A stretch of DNA of 64,000 bases from Euwallacea fornicatus. Taxonomy: Eukaryota > Arthropoda > Insecta > Coleoptera > Curculionidae. The DNA lies in assembly GCF_040115645.1 (NCBI RefSeq), contig NW_027096027.1, positions 620,001 through 684,000 on the forward strand. The letters are read 5' to 3'. Position numbers and translations under genes: made by a program. Shown here piece after piece: positions 11,265 to 22,528 of the stretch (positions are counted from its first letter, which is position 1; each line of letters begins with the position of its first letter). The notes under the pieces were generated by a model. It saw only the letters and a program-made list of their open reading frames with translations, was not told the DNA's origin and made no database searches.

Positions 11265-12144
11265 GTTGAATTTCCAAGAAAAATAGTACTTTATGTGCTC
11301 AAACACTCAAAATGTGTGATTGTTTTAAATTTGGAGGTCGATAACTTCGACAAATGACGACCAAATGTCTTAAACAGAGTGTCAGATTAATCAGCTCGAC
11401 GAGATCTTTAAGATGACAAAACACATCATAATTGCGTCTTGTTGAATTTCAAAAAAAAATAATGCTTTATGTGCTCAAACACTCAAAATGTGTGATTGTT
11501 CTAAATTTGAAGCTCGATAACTTCGACAAATGACGACCAAATGTCTTAAACAGAGAGTCAAATTAATCAGCTCGACGAGATCTTTAAGATGACAAAACAC
11601 ATCATGATTGCATCTTGTTGAATTTCAGAGAAAAATAGGACTTTATGTGCTCAAACACTCAAAATGTGTGATTGTTCTAAATTTGAAGCTCGATAACTTC
11701 GACAAATGACGACCAAATGTCTTAAACAGAGTGTCAGATTAATCAGCTCGACGAGATCTTTAAGATGACAAAACACATCATAATTGCGTCTTGTTGAATT
11801 TCAAAAAAAAATAATGCTTTATGTGCTCAAACACTCAAAATGTGTGATTGTTTTAAATTTGGAGGTCGATAACTTCGACAAATGACGACCAAATGTCTTA
11901 AACAGAGTGTCACATTAATCAACTCGACGAGATTTTTAAGATGACAAAACACATCATGATTGCATCTTGTTGAATTTCCAAGAAAAATAGTACTTTATGT
12001 GCTCAAACATCCAAAATGTGTGATTGTTCTAAATTTGATGTTCGATAACTTCGACAAATGACGACCAAATGTCTTAAACAGAGAGTCAAATTAATCAGCT
12101 CGACGAGATCTTTAAGATGACAAAACACATCATGATTGCATCTT
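11265..12144 (+). repeat. Five-monomer module, copy 3
   Basis: Same order as at 5105-5984, 35 monomers (6160 bp) further on. It shares gtcagatta, cataattgcgtc and gatttttaag (11931) but has the usual accaaatgt instead of accaaaagt. The last monomer has a private acatccaaaatg. The accaaaagt change therefore arose in the ancestor of copies 1 and 2 only. Confidence 0.8.
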
Positions 12145-12320
12145 GTTGAACTTCAGAGAAAAATAGGACTTTATGTGCTCAAACACTCAAAATGTGTGAT
12201 TGTTCTAAATTTGATGTTCGATAACTTCGACAAATGACGACCAAATGTCTTAAACAGAATGTCAAATTAATCAACTCGACGAGATCTTTAAGATGACAAA
12301 ACACATCATGATTGCATCTT

Positions 12321-13200
12321 GTTGAATTTCCAAGAAAAATAGTACTTTATGTGCTCAAACACTCAAAATGTGTGATTGTTCTAAATTTGATGTTCGATAA
12401 CTTCGACAAATGACGACCAAATGTCTTAAACAGAGAGTCAAATTAATCAGCTCGACGAGATCTTTAAGATGACAAAACACATCATGATTGCATCTTGTTG
12501 AATTTCCAAGAAAAATAGTACTTTATGTGCTCAAACACTCAAAATGTGTGATTGTTCTAAATTTGAAGCTCGAAAACTTCGACAAATGACGACCAAATAT
12601 CTTAAACAGAGTGTCAAATTAATCAACTCGACGAAATCTTTAAGATGGCAAAACACATCATGATTGCATCTTGTTGAATTTCCAAGAAAAATAGTACTTT
12701 ATGTGCTCAAACACAAAAAATGTGTGATTGTTCTAAATTTGAAGCTCGAAAACTTCGACAAATGACGACCAAATGTCTTAAACAGAATGTCAAATTAATC
12801 AACTCGACGAGATCTTCAAGATGGCAAAACACATCATGATTGCATCATGTTGAATTTCAGAGAAAAATAGGACTTTATGTGCTCAAACACTCAAAATGTG
12901 TGATTGTTCTAAATTTGATGTTCGATAACTTCGACAAATGACGACCAAATGTCTTAAACAGAGAGTCAAATTAATCAGCTCGACGAGATCTTTAAGATGA
13001 CAAAACACATCATGATTGCATCTTGTTGAACTTCAGAGAAAAATAGGACTTTATGTGCTCAAACACTCAAAATGTGTGATTGTTCTAAATTTGATGTTCG
13101 ATAACTTCGACAAATGACGACCAAATGTCTTAAACAGAATGTCAAATTAATCAACTCGACGAGATCTTTAAGATGGCAAAACACATCATGATTGCATCTT
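12321..13200 (+). repeat. Five-monomer block displaced by 49 monomers, copy 1
   Basis: Order: gatgttcg; gctcgaaaac with aatatc; acacaaaaaatg monomer with the rare gatcttcaag and gcatcatgttg junction (12841); tcagag/gatgttcg; acttcagag/gatgttcg with gatggc. The same run is found 8624 bp downstream. The second and third monomers match types B and C of the later higher-order unit in their centres. A private acgaaatctt lies near 12633. Confidence 0.8.
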
Positions 13201-16192
13201 GTTGAATTTCAGAGAAAAATAGGACTTTATGTGCTCAAACACTCAAAATGTGTGATTGTTCTAAATTTGAAGCTCGATAACTTCGACAAATGACGACCAA
13301 ATGTCTTAAACAGACAGTCAAATTAATCAACTCGACGAGATCTTCAAGATGACAAAACACATCATGATTGCATCTTGTTGAATTTCCAAGAAAAATAGTA
13401 CTATATGTGCTCAAACACTCAAAATGTGTGATTGTTCTAAATTTGATGTTCGATAACTTCGACAAATGACGACCAAATGTCTTAAACAGAGAGTCAAATT
13501 AATCAGCTCGACGAGATCTTTAAGATTACAAAACACATCATGATTGCATCTTGTTGAATTTCCAAGAAAAATAGTACTTTATGTGCTCAAACACTCAAAA
13601 TGTGTGATTGTTTTAAATTTGGAGGTCGATAACTTCGACAAATGACGACCAAATGTCTTAAACAGAGTGTCACATTAATCAACTCGACGAGATCTTTAAG
13701 ATGACAAAACACATCATGATTGCATCTTGTTGAATTTCCAAGAAAAATAGTACTTTATGTGCTCAAACACTCAAAATGTGTGATTGTTCTAAATTTGAAG
13801 CTTGATAACTTCGACAAATGACGACCAAATGTCTTAAACAGAGAGTCAAATTAATCAGCTCGACGAGATCTTTAAGATGACAAAACACATCATGATTGCA
13901 TCTTGTTGAATTTCCAAGAAAAATAGTACTTTATGTTCTCAAACACTCAAAATGTGTGATTGTTCTAAATTTGAAGCTCGAAAACTTCGACAAATGACGA
14001 CCAAATGTCTTAAACAGAATGTCAAATTAATCAACTCGACGAGATCTTTAAGATGGCAAAACACATCATGATTGCATCTTGTTGAATTTCAGAGAAAAAT
14101 AGGACTTTATGTGCTCAAACACTCAAAATGTGTGATTGTTCTAAATTTGAAGCTCGATAACTTCGACAAATGACGACCAAATGTCTTAAACAGAGAGTCA
14201 AATTAATCAGATCGACGAGATCTTTAAGATGACAAAACACATCATGATTGCATCTTGTTGAATTTCCAAGAAAAACAGTACTTTATGTGCTCAAACACTC
14301 AAAATGTGTGATTGTTCTAAATTTGAAGTTCGATAACTTCGACAAATGACGACCAAATGTCTTAAACAGAATGTCAAATTAATCAATTCGACGAGATCTT
14401 TAAGATGGCAAAACACATCATGATTGCATCTTGTTGAATTTCAGAGAAAAATAGGACTTTATGTGCTCAAACACTCAAAATGTGTTATTGTTCTAAATTT
14501 GAAGCTCGAAAACTTCGACAAATGACGACCAAATATCTTAAACAGAGTGTCAAATTAATCAACTCGACGAGATCTTTAAGATGCCAAAACACATCATGAT
14601 TGCATCTTGTTGAATTTCCATGAAAAATAGTACTTTATGTGCTCAAACACAAAAAATGTGTGATTGTTCTAAATTTGAAGCTCGAAAACTTCGACAAATG
14701 ACGACCAAATGTCTTAAACAGAATGTCAAATTAATCAACTCGACGAGATCTTCAAGATGGCAAAACACATCATGATTTCATCATGTTGAATTTCAGAGAA
14801 AAATAGGACTTTATGTGCTCAAACACTCAAAATGTATGATTGTTCTAAATTTGAAGCTCGATAACTTCGACAAATGACGACCAAATGTCTTAAACAGAAT
14901 GTCAAATTAATCAACTCGACGAGATCTTTAAGATGGCAAAACACATCATGATTGCATCTTGTTGAATTTCAGAGAAAAATAGGACTTTATGTGCTCAAAC
15001 ACTCAAAATGTGTGATTGTTCTAAATTTGAAGCTCGATAACTTCGACAAATGACGACCAAATGTCTTAAACAGAATGTCAAATTAATCAACTCGTCGAGA
15101 TCTTTAAGATGACAAAACACATCATAATTGCGTCTTGTTGAATTTCAAAAAAAAATAATGCTTTATGTGCTCAAACACTCAAAATGTGTCATTGTTCTAA
15201 ATTTGAAGCTCGATAACTTCGACAAATGACGACCAAATGTCTTAAACAGATAGTCAAATTAATCAGCTCGACGAGATCTTTAAGATGACAAAACACATCA
15301 TGATTGCATCTTGTTGAATTTCCAAGAAAAATAGTACTTTATGTGCTCAAACACTCAAAATGTGTGATTGTTCTAAATTTGAAGTTCGATAACTTCGACA
15401 AATGACGACCAAATGTCTTAAACAGAATGTCAAATTAATCAACTCGACGAGATCTTTAAGATGGCAAAACACATCATGATTGCATCTTGTTGAATTTCAG
15501 AGAAAAATAGGACTTTATGTGCTCAAACACTCAAAATGTGTGATTGTTCTAAATTTGAAGCTCGATAACTTCGAGAAATGACGACCAAATGTCTTAAACA
15601 GAATGTCAAATTAATCAACTCGACGAGATCTTTAAGATGACAAAACACATCATAATTGCGTCTTGTTGAATTTCAAAAAAAAATAATGCTTTATGTGCTC
15701 AAACACTCAAAATGTGTGATTGTTCTAAATTTGAAGCTCGATAACTTCGACAAATGACGACCAAATGTCTTAAACAGAGAGTCAAATTAATCAGCTCGAC
15801 GAGATCTTTAAGATGACAAAACACATCATGATTGCATCTTGTTGAATTTCCAAGAAAAATAGTACTTTATGTGCTCAAACACTCAAAATGTGTGATTGTT
15901 CTAAATTTGGAGCTCGATAACTTCGACAAATGACGAACAAATGTCTTAAACAGAGAGTCAAGTTAATCAGCTCGACGAGATCTTTAAGATGACAAAACAC
16001 ATCATAACTGCATCTTGTTGAATTTCAAAAAAAAATAATGCTTTATGTGCTCCAACACTCAAAATGTGTGATTGTTCTAAATTTGAAGCTCGATAACTTC
16101 GACAAATGACGACCAAATGTCTTAAACAGAGAGTCAAATTAATCAGCTCGACGAGATCTTTAAGATGACAAAACACATCATGATTGCATCTT

Positions 16193-16544
16193 GTTGAATT
16201 TCAGAGAAAAATAGGACTTTATGTGCTCAAACACTCAAAATGTGTGATTGTTCTAAATTTGAAGCTCGATAACTTCGACAAATGACGACCAAATGTCTTA
16301 AACAGAGTGTCAGATTAATCAGCTCGACGAGATCTTTAAGGTGACAAAACACATCATAATTGCGTCTTGTTGAATTTCCAAAAAAAATAATGCATTATGT
16401 GCTCAAACACTCAAAATGTGTGATTGTTCTAAATTTGAAGCTCGATAACTTCGACAAATGACGACCAAATGTCTTAAACAGAGAGTCAAATTAATCAGCT
16501 CGACGAGATCTTTAAGATGACAAAACACATCATGATTGCATCTT
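16193..16544 (+). repeat. Two-monomer block with distant twin, copy 1
   Basis: A tcagag/gaagctcg monomer with gtcagatta, aaggtgac and cataattgcgtc is followed by a monomer with the rare tccaaaaaaaataatgcatt head. The pair recurs at 62657-63008, 264 monomers away. It is followed at 16545 by an F-like monomer (gaagttcg, gtgatc, aaatac). Confidence 0.75.
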
Positions 16545-17600
16545 GTTGAATTTCCAAGAAAAATAGTACTTTATGTGCTCAAACACTCAAAATGTGTGAT
16601 TGTTCTAAATTTGAAGTTCGATAACTTCGACAAATGACGACCAAATGTCTTAAACAGAGAGTCAAATTAATCAGCTCGACGTGATCTTTAAGATGACAAA
16701 ATACATCATGATTGCATCTTGTTGAATTTCAGAGAAAAATAGGACTATATGTGCTCAAACACACAAAATGTGTGATTGTTCTAAATTTGATGTTCGATAA
16801 CTTCGACAAATGACGACCAAATGTCTTAAACAGAGAGTCAAATTAATCAGCTCGACGAGATCTTTAAGGTGACAAAACACATCATCATTGCGTCTTGTTG
16901 AATTTCCAAGAAAAATAGTACTTTATGTGCTCAAACACTCAAAATGTGTGATTGTTCTAAATTTGATGTTCGATAACTTCGACAAATGACGACCAAATGT
17001 CTTAAACAGAGAGTCAAATTAATCAGCTCGACGAGATCTTTAAGGTGACAAAACACATCATCATTGCATCTTGTTGAATTTCAGAGAAAAATAGGACTTT
17101 ATGTGCTCAAACACTCAAAATGTGTGATTGTTCTAAATTTGAAGCTCGATAACTTCGACAAATGACGACCAAATGTCTTAAACAGAATGTCAAATTAATC
17201 AACTCGACGAGATCTTTAAGATGACAAAACACATCATCATTGCGTCTTGTTGAATTTCAAAAAAAAATAATGCTTTATGTGCTCAAACACTCAAAATGTG
17301 TGATTGTTCTAAATTTGAAGCTCGATAACTTCGACAAATGACGACCAAATGTCTTAAACAGAGAGTCAAATTAATCAGCTCGACGAGATCTTTAAGATGA
17401 CAAAACACATCATGATTGCATCTTGTTGAATTTCAGAAAAAAATAGGACTTTATGTGCTCAAACACTCAAAATGTGTGATTGTTCTAAATTTGAAGCTCG
17501 ATAACTTCGACAAATGACGACCAAATGTCTTAAACAGAGAGTCAAATTAATCAGCTCGACGAGATCTTTAAGATGACAAAACACATCATGATTGCATCTT

Positions 17601-18304
17601 GTTGAATTTCCAAGAAAAATAGTACTTTATGTGCTCAAACACTCAAAATGTGTGATTGTTCTAAATTTGATGTTCGATAACTTCGACAAATGACGACCAA
17701 ATGTCTTAAACAGAATGTCAAATTAATCAACTCGACGAGATCTTTAAGATGGCAAAACACATCATGATTGCATCTTGTTGAATGTCAGAGAAAAATAGGA
17801 CTTTATGTGCTCAAACACTCAAAATGTGTGATTGTTCTAAATTTGAAGCTCGATAACTTCGACAAATGACGACCAAATGTCTTAAACAGAATGTCAAATT
17901 AATCAACTCGACGAGATCTTTAAGATGACAAAACACATCATCATTGCGTCTTGTTGAATTTCAAAAAAAAATAATGCTTTATGTGCTCAAACACTCAAAA
18001 TGTGTGATTGTTTTAAATTTGGAGGTCGATAACTTCGACAAATGACGACCAAATGTCTTAAACAGAGTGTCACATTAATCAACTCGACGAGATCTTTAAG
18101 ATGACAAAACACATCATGATTGCATCTTGTTGAATTTCCAAGAAAAATAGTACTTTATGTGCTCAAACACTCAAAATGTGTGATTGTTCTAAATTTGAAG
18201 CTCGATAACTTCGACAAATGACGACCAAATGTCTTAAACAGAGAGTCAAATTAATCAGCTCGACGAGATCTTTAAGATGACAAAACACATCATGATTGCA
18301 TCTT
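17601..18304 (+). repeat. Four-monomer tandem duplication, copy 1
   Basis: Order: gatgttcg with gatggc; rare gttgaatgtcagag head (17777) with catcattgcgtc; tcaaaa head with D centre; tccaag/gaagctcg. It is immediately repeated (period 704 bp). Confidence 0.8.
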
Positions 18305-19008
18305 GTTGAATTTCCAAGAAAAATAGTACTTTATGTGCTCAAACACTCAAAATGTGTGATTGTTCTAAATTTGATGTTCGATAACTTCGACAAATGACGA
18401 CCAAATGTCTTAAACAGAATGTCAAATTAATCAACTCGACGAGATCTTTAAGATGGCAAAACACATCATGATTGCATCTTGTTGAATGTCAGAGAAAAAT
18501 AGGACTTTATGTGCTCAAACACTCAAAATGTGTGATTGTTCTAAATTTGAAGCTCGATAACTTCGACAAATGACGACCAAATGTCTTAAACAGAATGTCA
18601 AATTAATCAACTCGACGAGATCTTTAAGATGACAAAACACATCATCATTGCGTCTTGTTGAATTTCAAAAAAAAATAATGCTTTATGTGCTCAAACACTC
18701 AAAATGTGTGATTGTTTTAAATTTGGAGGTCGATAACTTCGACAAATGACGACCAAATGTCTTAAACAGAGTGTCACATTAATCAACTCGACGAGATCTT
18801 TAAGATGACAAAACACATCATGATTGCATCTTGTTGAATTTCCAAGAAAAATAGTACTTTATGTGCTCAAACACTCAAAATGTGTGATTGTTCTAAATTT
18901 GAAGCTCGATAACTTCGACAAATGACGACCAAATGTCTTAAACAGAATGTCAAATTAATCAACTCGACGAGATCTTTAAGATGACAAAACACATCATCAT
19001 TGCGTCTT
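18305..19008 (+). repeat. Four-monomer tandem duplication, copy 2
   Basis: Adjacent repeat of 17601-18304 with gttgaatgtcagag at 18481. The fourth monomer keeps the head but has a gaatgtc/catcattgcgtc tail, so exchange has replaced its 3' part. The same gttgaatgtc head also occurs at 21825. Confidence 0.8.
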
Positions 19009-20944
19009 GTTGAATTTCAAAAAAAAATAATGCTTTATGTGCTCAAACACTCAAAATGTGTGATTGTTCTAAATTTGAAGCTCGATAACTTCGACAAATG
19101 ACGACCAAATGTCTTAAACAGAGAGTCAAATTAATCAGCTCGACGAGATCTTTAAGATGACAAAACACATCATGATTGCATCTTGTTGAATTTCCAAGAA
19201 AAATAGTACTTTATGTGCTCAAACACTCAAAATGTGTGATTGTTTTAAATTTGGAGGTCGATAACTTCGACAAATGACGACCAAATGTCTTAAACAGAGT
19301 GTCAAATTAATCAACTCGACGAGATCTTTAAGATGACAAAACACATCATGATTGCATCTTGTTGAATTTCCAAGAAAAATAGTACTTTATGTGCTCAAAC
19401 ACTCAAAATGTGTGATTGTTCTAAATTTGAAGCTCGAAAACTTCGACAAATGACGACCAAATGTCTTAAACAGAGAGTCAAATTAATCAGCTCGACGAGA
19501 TCTTTAAGATGACAAAACACATCATAATTGCGTCTTGTTGAATTTCCAAAAAAAATAATGCATTATGTGCTCAAACACTCAAAATGTGTGATTGTTCTAA
19601 ATTTGAAGCTCGATAACTTCGACAAATGACGACCAAATGTCTTAAACAGAGAATCAAATTAATCAGCTCGACGAGATCTTTAAGATGACAAAACACATCA
19701 TGATTGCATCTTGTTGAATTTCCAAGAAAAATAGTACTTTATGTGCTCAAACACTCAAAATGTGTGATTGTTCTAAATTTGAAGTTCGATAACTTCGACA
19801 AATGACGACCAAATGTCTTAAACAGAGAGTCAAATTAATCAGCTCGACGTGATCTTTAAGATGACAAAATACATCATGATTGCATCTTGTTGAATTTCAG
19901 AGAAAAAGAGGACTTTATGTGCTCAAACACCCAAAATGTGTGATTGTTCTAAATTTGATGTTCGATAACTTCGACAAATGACGACCAAATGTCTTAAACA
20001 GAATGTCAAATTAATCAACTCGACGAGATCTTTAAGATGGCAAAACACATCATGATTGCATCTTGTTGAATTTCCAAGAAAAATAGGACTTTATGTGCTC
20101 AAACACTCAAAATGTGTGATTGTTCTAAATTTGAAGCTCGATAACTTCGACAAATGACGACCAAATGTCTTAAACAGAATGTCAAATTAATCAACTCGAC
20201 GAGATCTTTAAGATGACAAAACACATCATAATTGCGTCTTGTTGAATTTCAAAAAAAAATAATGCTTTATGTGCTCAAACACTCAAAATGTGTGATTGTT
20301 CTAAATTTGAAGCTCGATAACTTCGACAAATGACGACCAAATGTCTTAAACAGAGAGTCAAATTAATCAGCTCGACGAGATCTTTAAGATGACAAAACAC
20401 ATCATGATTGCATCTTGTTGAATTTCCAAGAAAAATAGTACTTTATGTGCTCAAACACTCAAAATGTGTGATTGTTCTAAATTTGGAGCTCGATAACTTC
20501 GACAAATGACGAACAAATGTCTTAAACAGAGAGTCAAGTTAATCAGCTCGACGAGATCTTTAAGATGACAAAACACATCATAACTGCATCTTGTTGAATT
20601 TCAAAAAAAAATAATGCTTTATGTGCTCAAACACTCAAAATGTGTGATTGTTCTAAATTTGAAGCTCGATAACTTCGACAAATGACGACCAAATGTCTTA
20701 AACAGAGAGTCAAATTAATCAGCTCGACGAGATCTTTAAGATGACAAAACACATCATGATTGCGTCTTGTTGAATTTCGAAAAAAAATAATGCATTATGT
20801 GCTCAAACACTCAAAATGTGTGATTGTTCTAAATTTGATGTTCGATAACTTCGACAAATGACGACCAAATGTCTTAAACAGAATGTCAAATTAATCAACT
20901 CGACGAGATCTTTAAGATGACAAAACACATCATGATTGCATCTT

Positions 20945-21824
20945 GTTGAATTTCCAAGAAAAATAGTACTTTATGTGCTCAAACACTCAAAATGTGTGAT
21001 TGTTCTAAATTTGATGTTCGATAACTTCGACAAATGACGACCAAATGTCTTAAACAGAGAGTCAAATTAATCAGCTCGACGAGATCTTTAAGATGACAAA
21101 ACACATCATGATTGCATCTTGTTGAATTTCCAAGAAAAATAGTACTTTATGTGCTCAAACACTCAAAATGTGTGATTGTTCTAAATTTGAAGCTCGAAAA
21201 CTTCGACAAATGACGACCAAATATCTTAAACAGAGTGTCAAATTAATCAACTCGACGAGATCTTTAAGATGGCAAAACACATCATGATTGCATCTTGTTG
21301 AATTTCCAAGAAAAATAGTACTTTATGTGCTCAAACACAAAAAATGTGTGATTGTTCTAAATTTGAAGCTCGAAAACTTCGACAAATGACGACCAAATGT
21401 CTTAAACAGAATGTCAAATTAATCAACTCGACGAGATCTTCAAGATGGCAAAACACATCATGATTGCATCATGTTGAATTTCAGAGAAAAATAGGACTTT
21501 ATGTGCTCAAACACTCAAAATGTGTGATTGTTCTAAATTTGATGTTCGATAACTTCGACAAATGACGACCAAATGTCTTAAACAGAGAGTCAAATTAATC
21601 AGCTCGACGAGATCTTTAAGATGACAAAACACATCATGATTGCATCTTGTTGAACTTCAGAGAAAAATAGGACTTTATGTGCTCAAACACTCAAAATGTG
21701 TGATTGTTCTAAATTTGATGTTCGATAACTTCGACAAATGACGACCAAATGTCTTAAACAGAATGTCAAATTAATCAACTCGACGAGATCTTTAAGATGG
21801 CAAAACACATCATGATTGCATCTT
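20945..21824 (+). repeat. Five-monomer block displaced by 49 monomers, copy 2
   Basis: Same monomers and the same rare gatcttcaag and gcatcatgttg (21465) as at 12321-13200. It lies just upstream of the higher-order domain. Confidence 0.8.
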
Positions 21825-22176
21825 GTTGAATGTCAGAGAAAAATAGGACTTTATGTGCTCAAACACTCAAAATGTGTGATTGTTCTAAATTTGAAGCTCG
21901 ATAACTTCGACAAATGACGACCAAATGTCTTAAACAGAATGTCAAATTAATCAACTCGACGAGATCTTTAAGATGACAAAACACATCATCATTGCGTCTT
22001 GTTGAATTTCAAAAAAAAATAATGCTTTATGTGCTCAAACACTCAAAATGTGTGATTGTTTTAAATTTGGAGGTCGATAACTTCGACAAATGACGACCAA
22101 ATGTCTTAAACAGAGTGTCACATTAATCAACTCGACGAGATCTTTAAGATGACAAAACACATCATGATTGCATCTT

Positions 22177-22528
22177 GTTGAATTTCCAAGAAAAATAGTA
22201 CTTTATGTGCTCAAACACTCAAAATGTGTGATTGTTCTAAATTTGAAGCTCGATAACTTCGACAAGTGACGACCAAATGTCTTAAACAGAGTGTCAAATT
22301 AATCAACTCAACGAGATCTTTAAGATGGCAAAACACATCATGATTGCATCTTGTTGAATTTCCAAGAAAAATAGTACTTTATGTGCTCAAACACTCAAAA
22401 TGTGTGATTGTTCTAAATTTGGAGCTCGATAACTTCGACAAATGACGACCAAATGTCTTAAACAGAATGTCAAATTAATCAACTCGACGAGATCTTTAAG
22501 ATGGCAAAACACATCATGATTGCATCTT
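22177..22528 (+). repeat. L/M-like monomer pair at the edge of the higher-order domain
   Basis: The first monomer carries acaagtgac, gagtgtc, caactcaacgag and gatggc, the marks of type L, but with an ordinary tccaag/gaagctcg head. The second has ggagctcg like type M but gaatgtc/gatggc. They directly precede the first A monomer, so they look like a worn or recombined end of an earlier higher-order unit. Confidence 0.6.

Larger units (their letters stand above)
1..22528 (+). repeat. Loosely ordered satellite domain
   Basis: This stretch holds 128 complete monomers (0 to 127). Variants are intermixed without one dominant repeating order. Type D and a gatgttcg variant (head tccaag, gagagtc) dominate to about 12 kb; from 12 to 22 kb gaagctcg, gaagttcg and gatgttcg copies mix. 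Order exists only locally, as small blocks repeated at offsets of 4, 10, 11, 15, 35 or 49 monomers (annotated separately). No gene, transposon or spacer is present. The last two monomers (22177-22528) already resemble types L and M of the following higher-order domain. Confidence 0.75.

Noticed and set aside
13235..13465. Minus-strand open reading frame of 76 codons
   Set aside because: It lies wholly inside the satellite, crosses monomer boundaries and exists only because a few copies lack a stop. 176 is not a multiple of 3, so the frame shifts in each monomer and no long frame can persist. No motif or coding bias is visible.
15967..16176. Minus-strand open reading frame of 69 codons
   Set aside because: Same repeat-derived artefact. 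Its translation repeats segments of the other frame because it reads the same monomer sequence.
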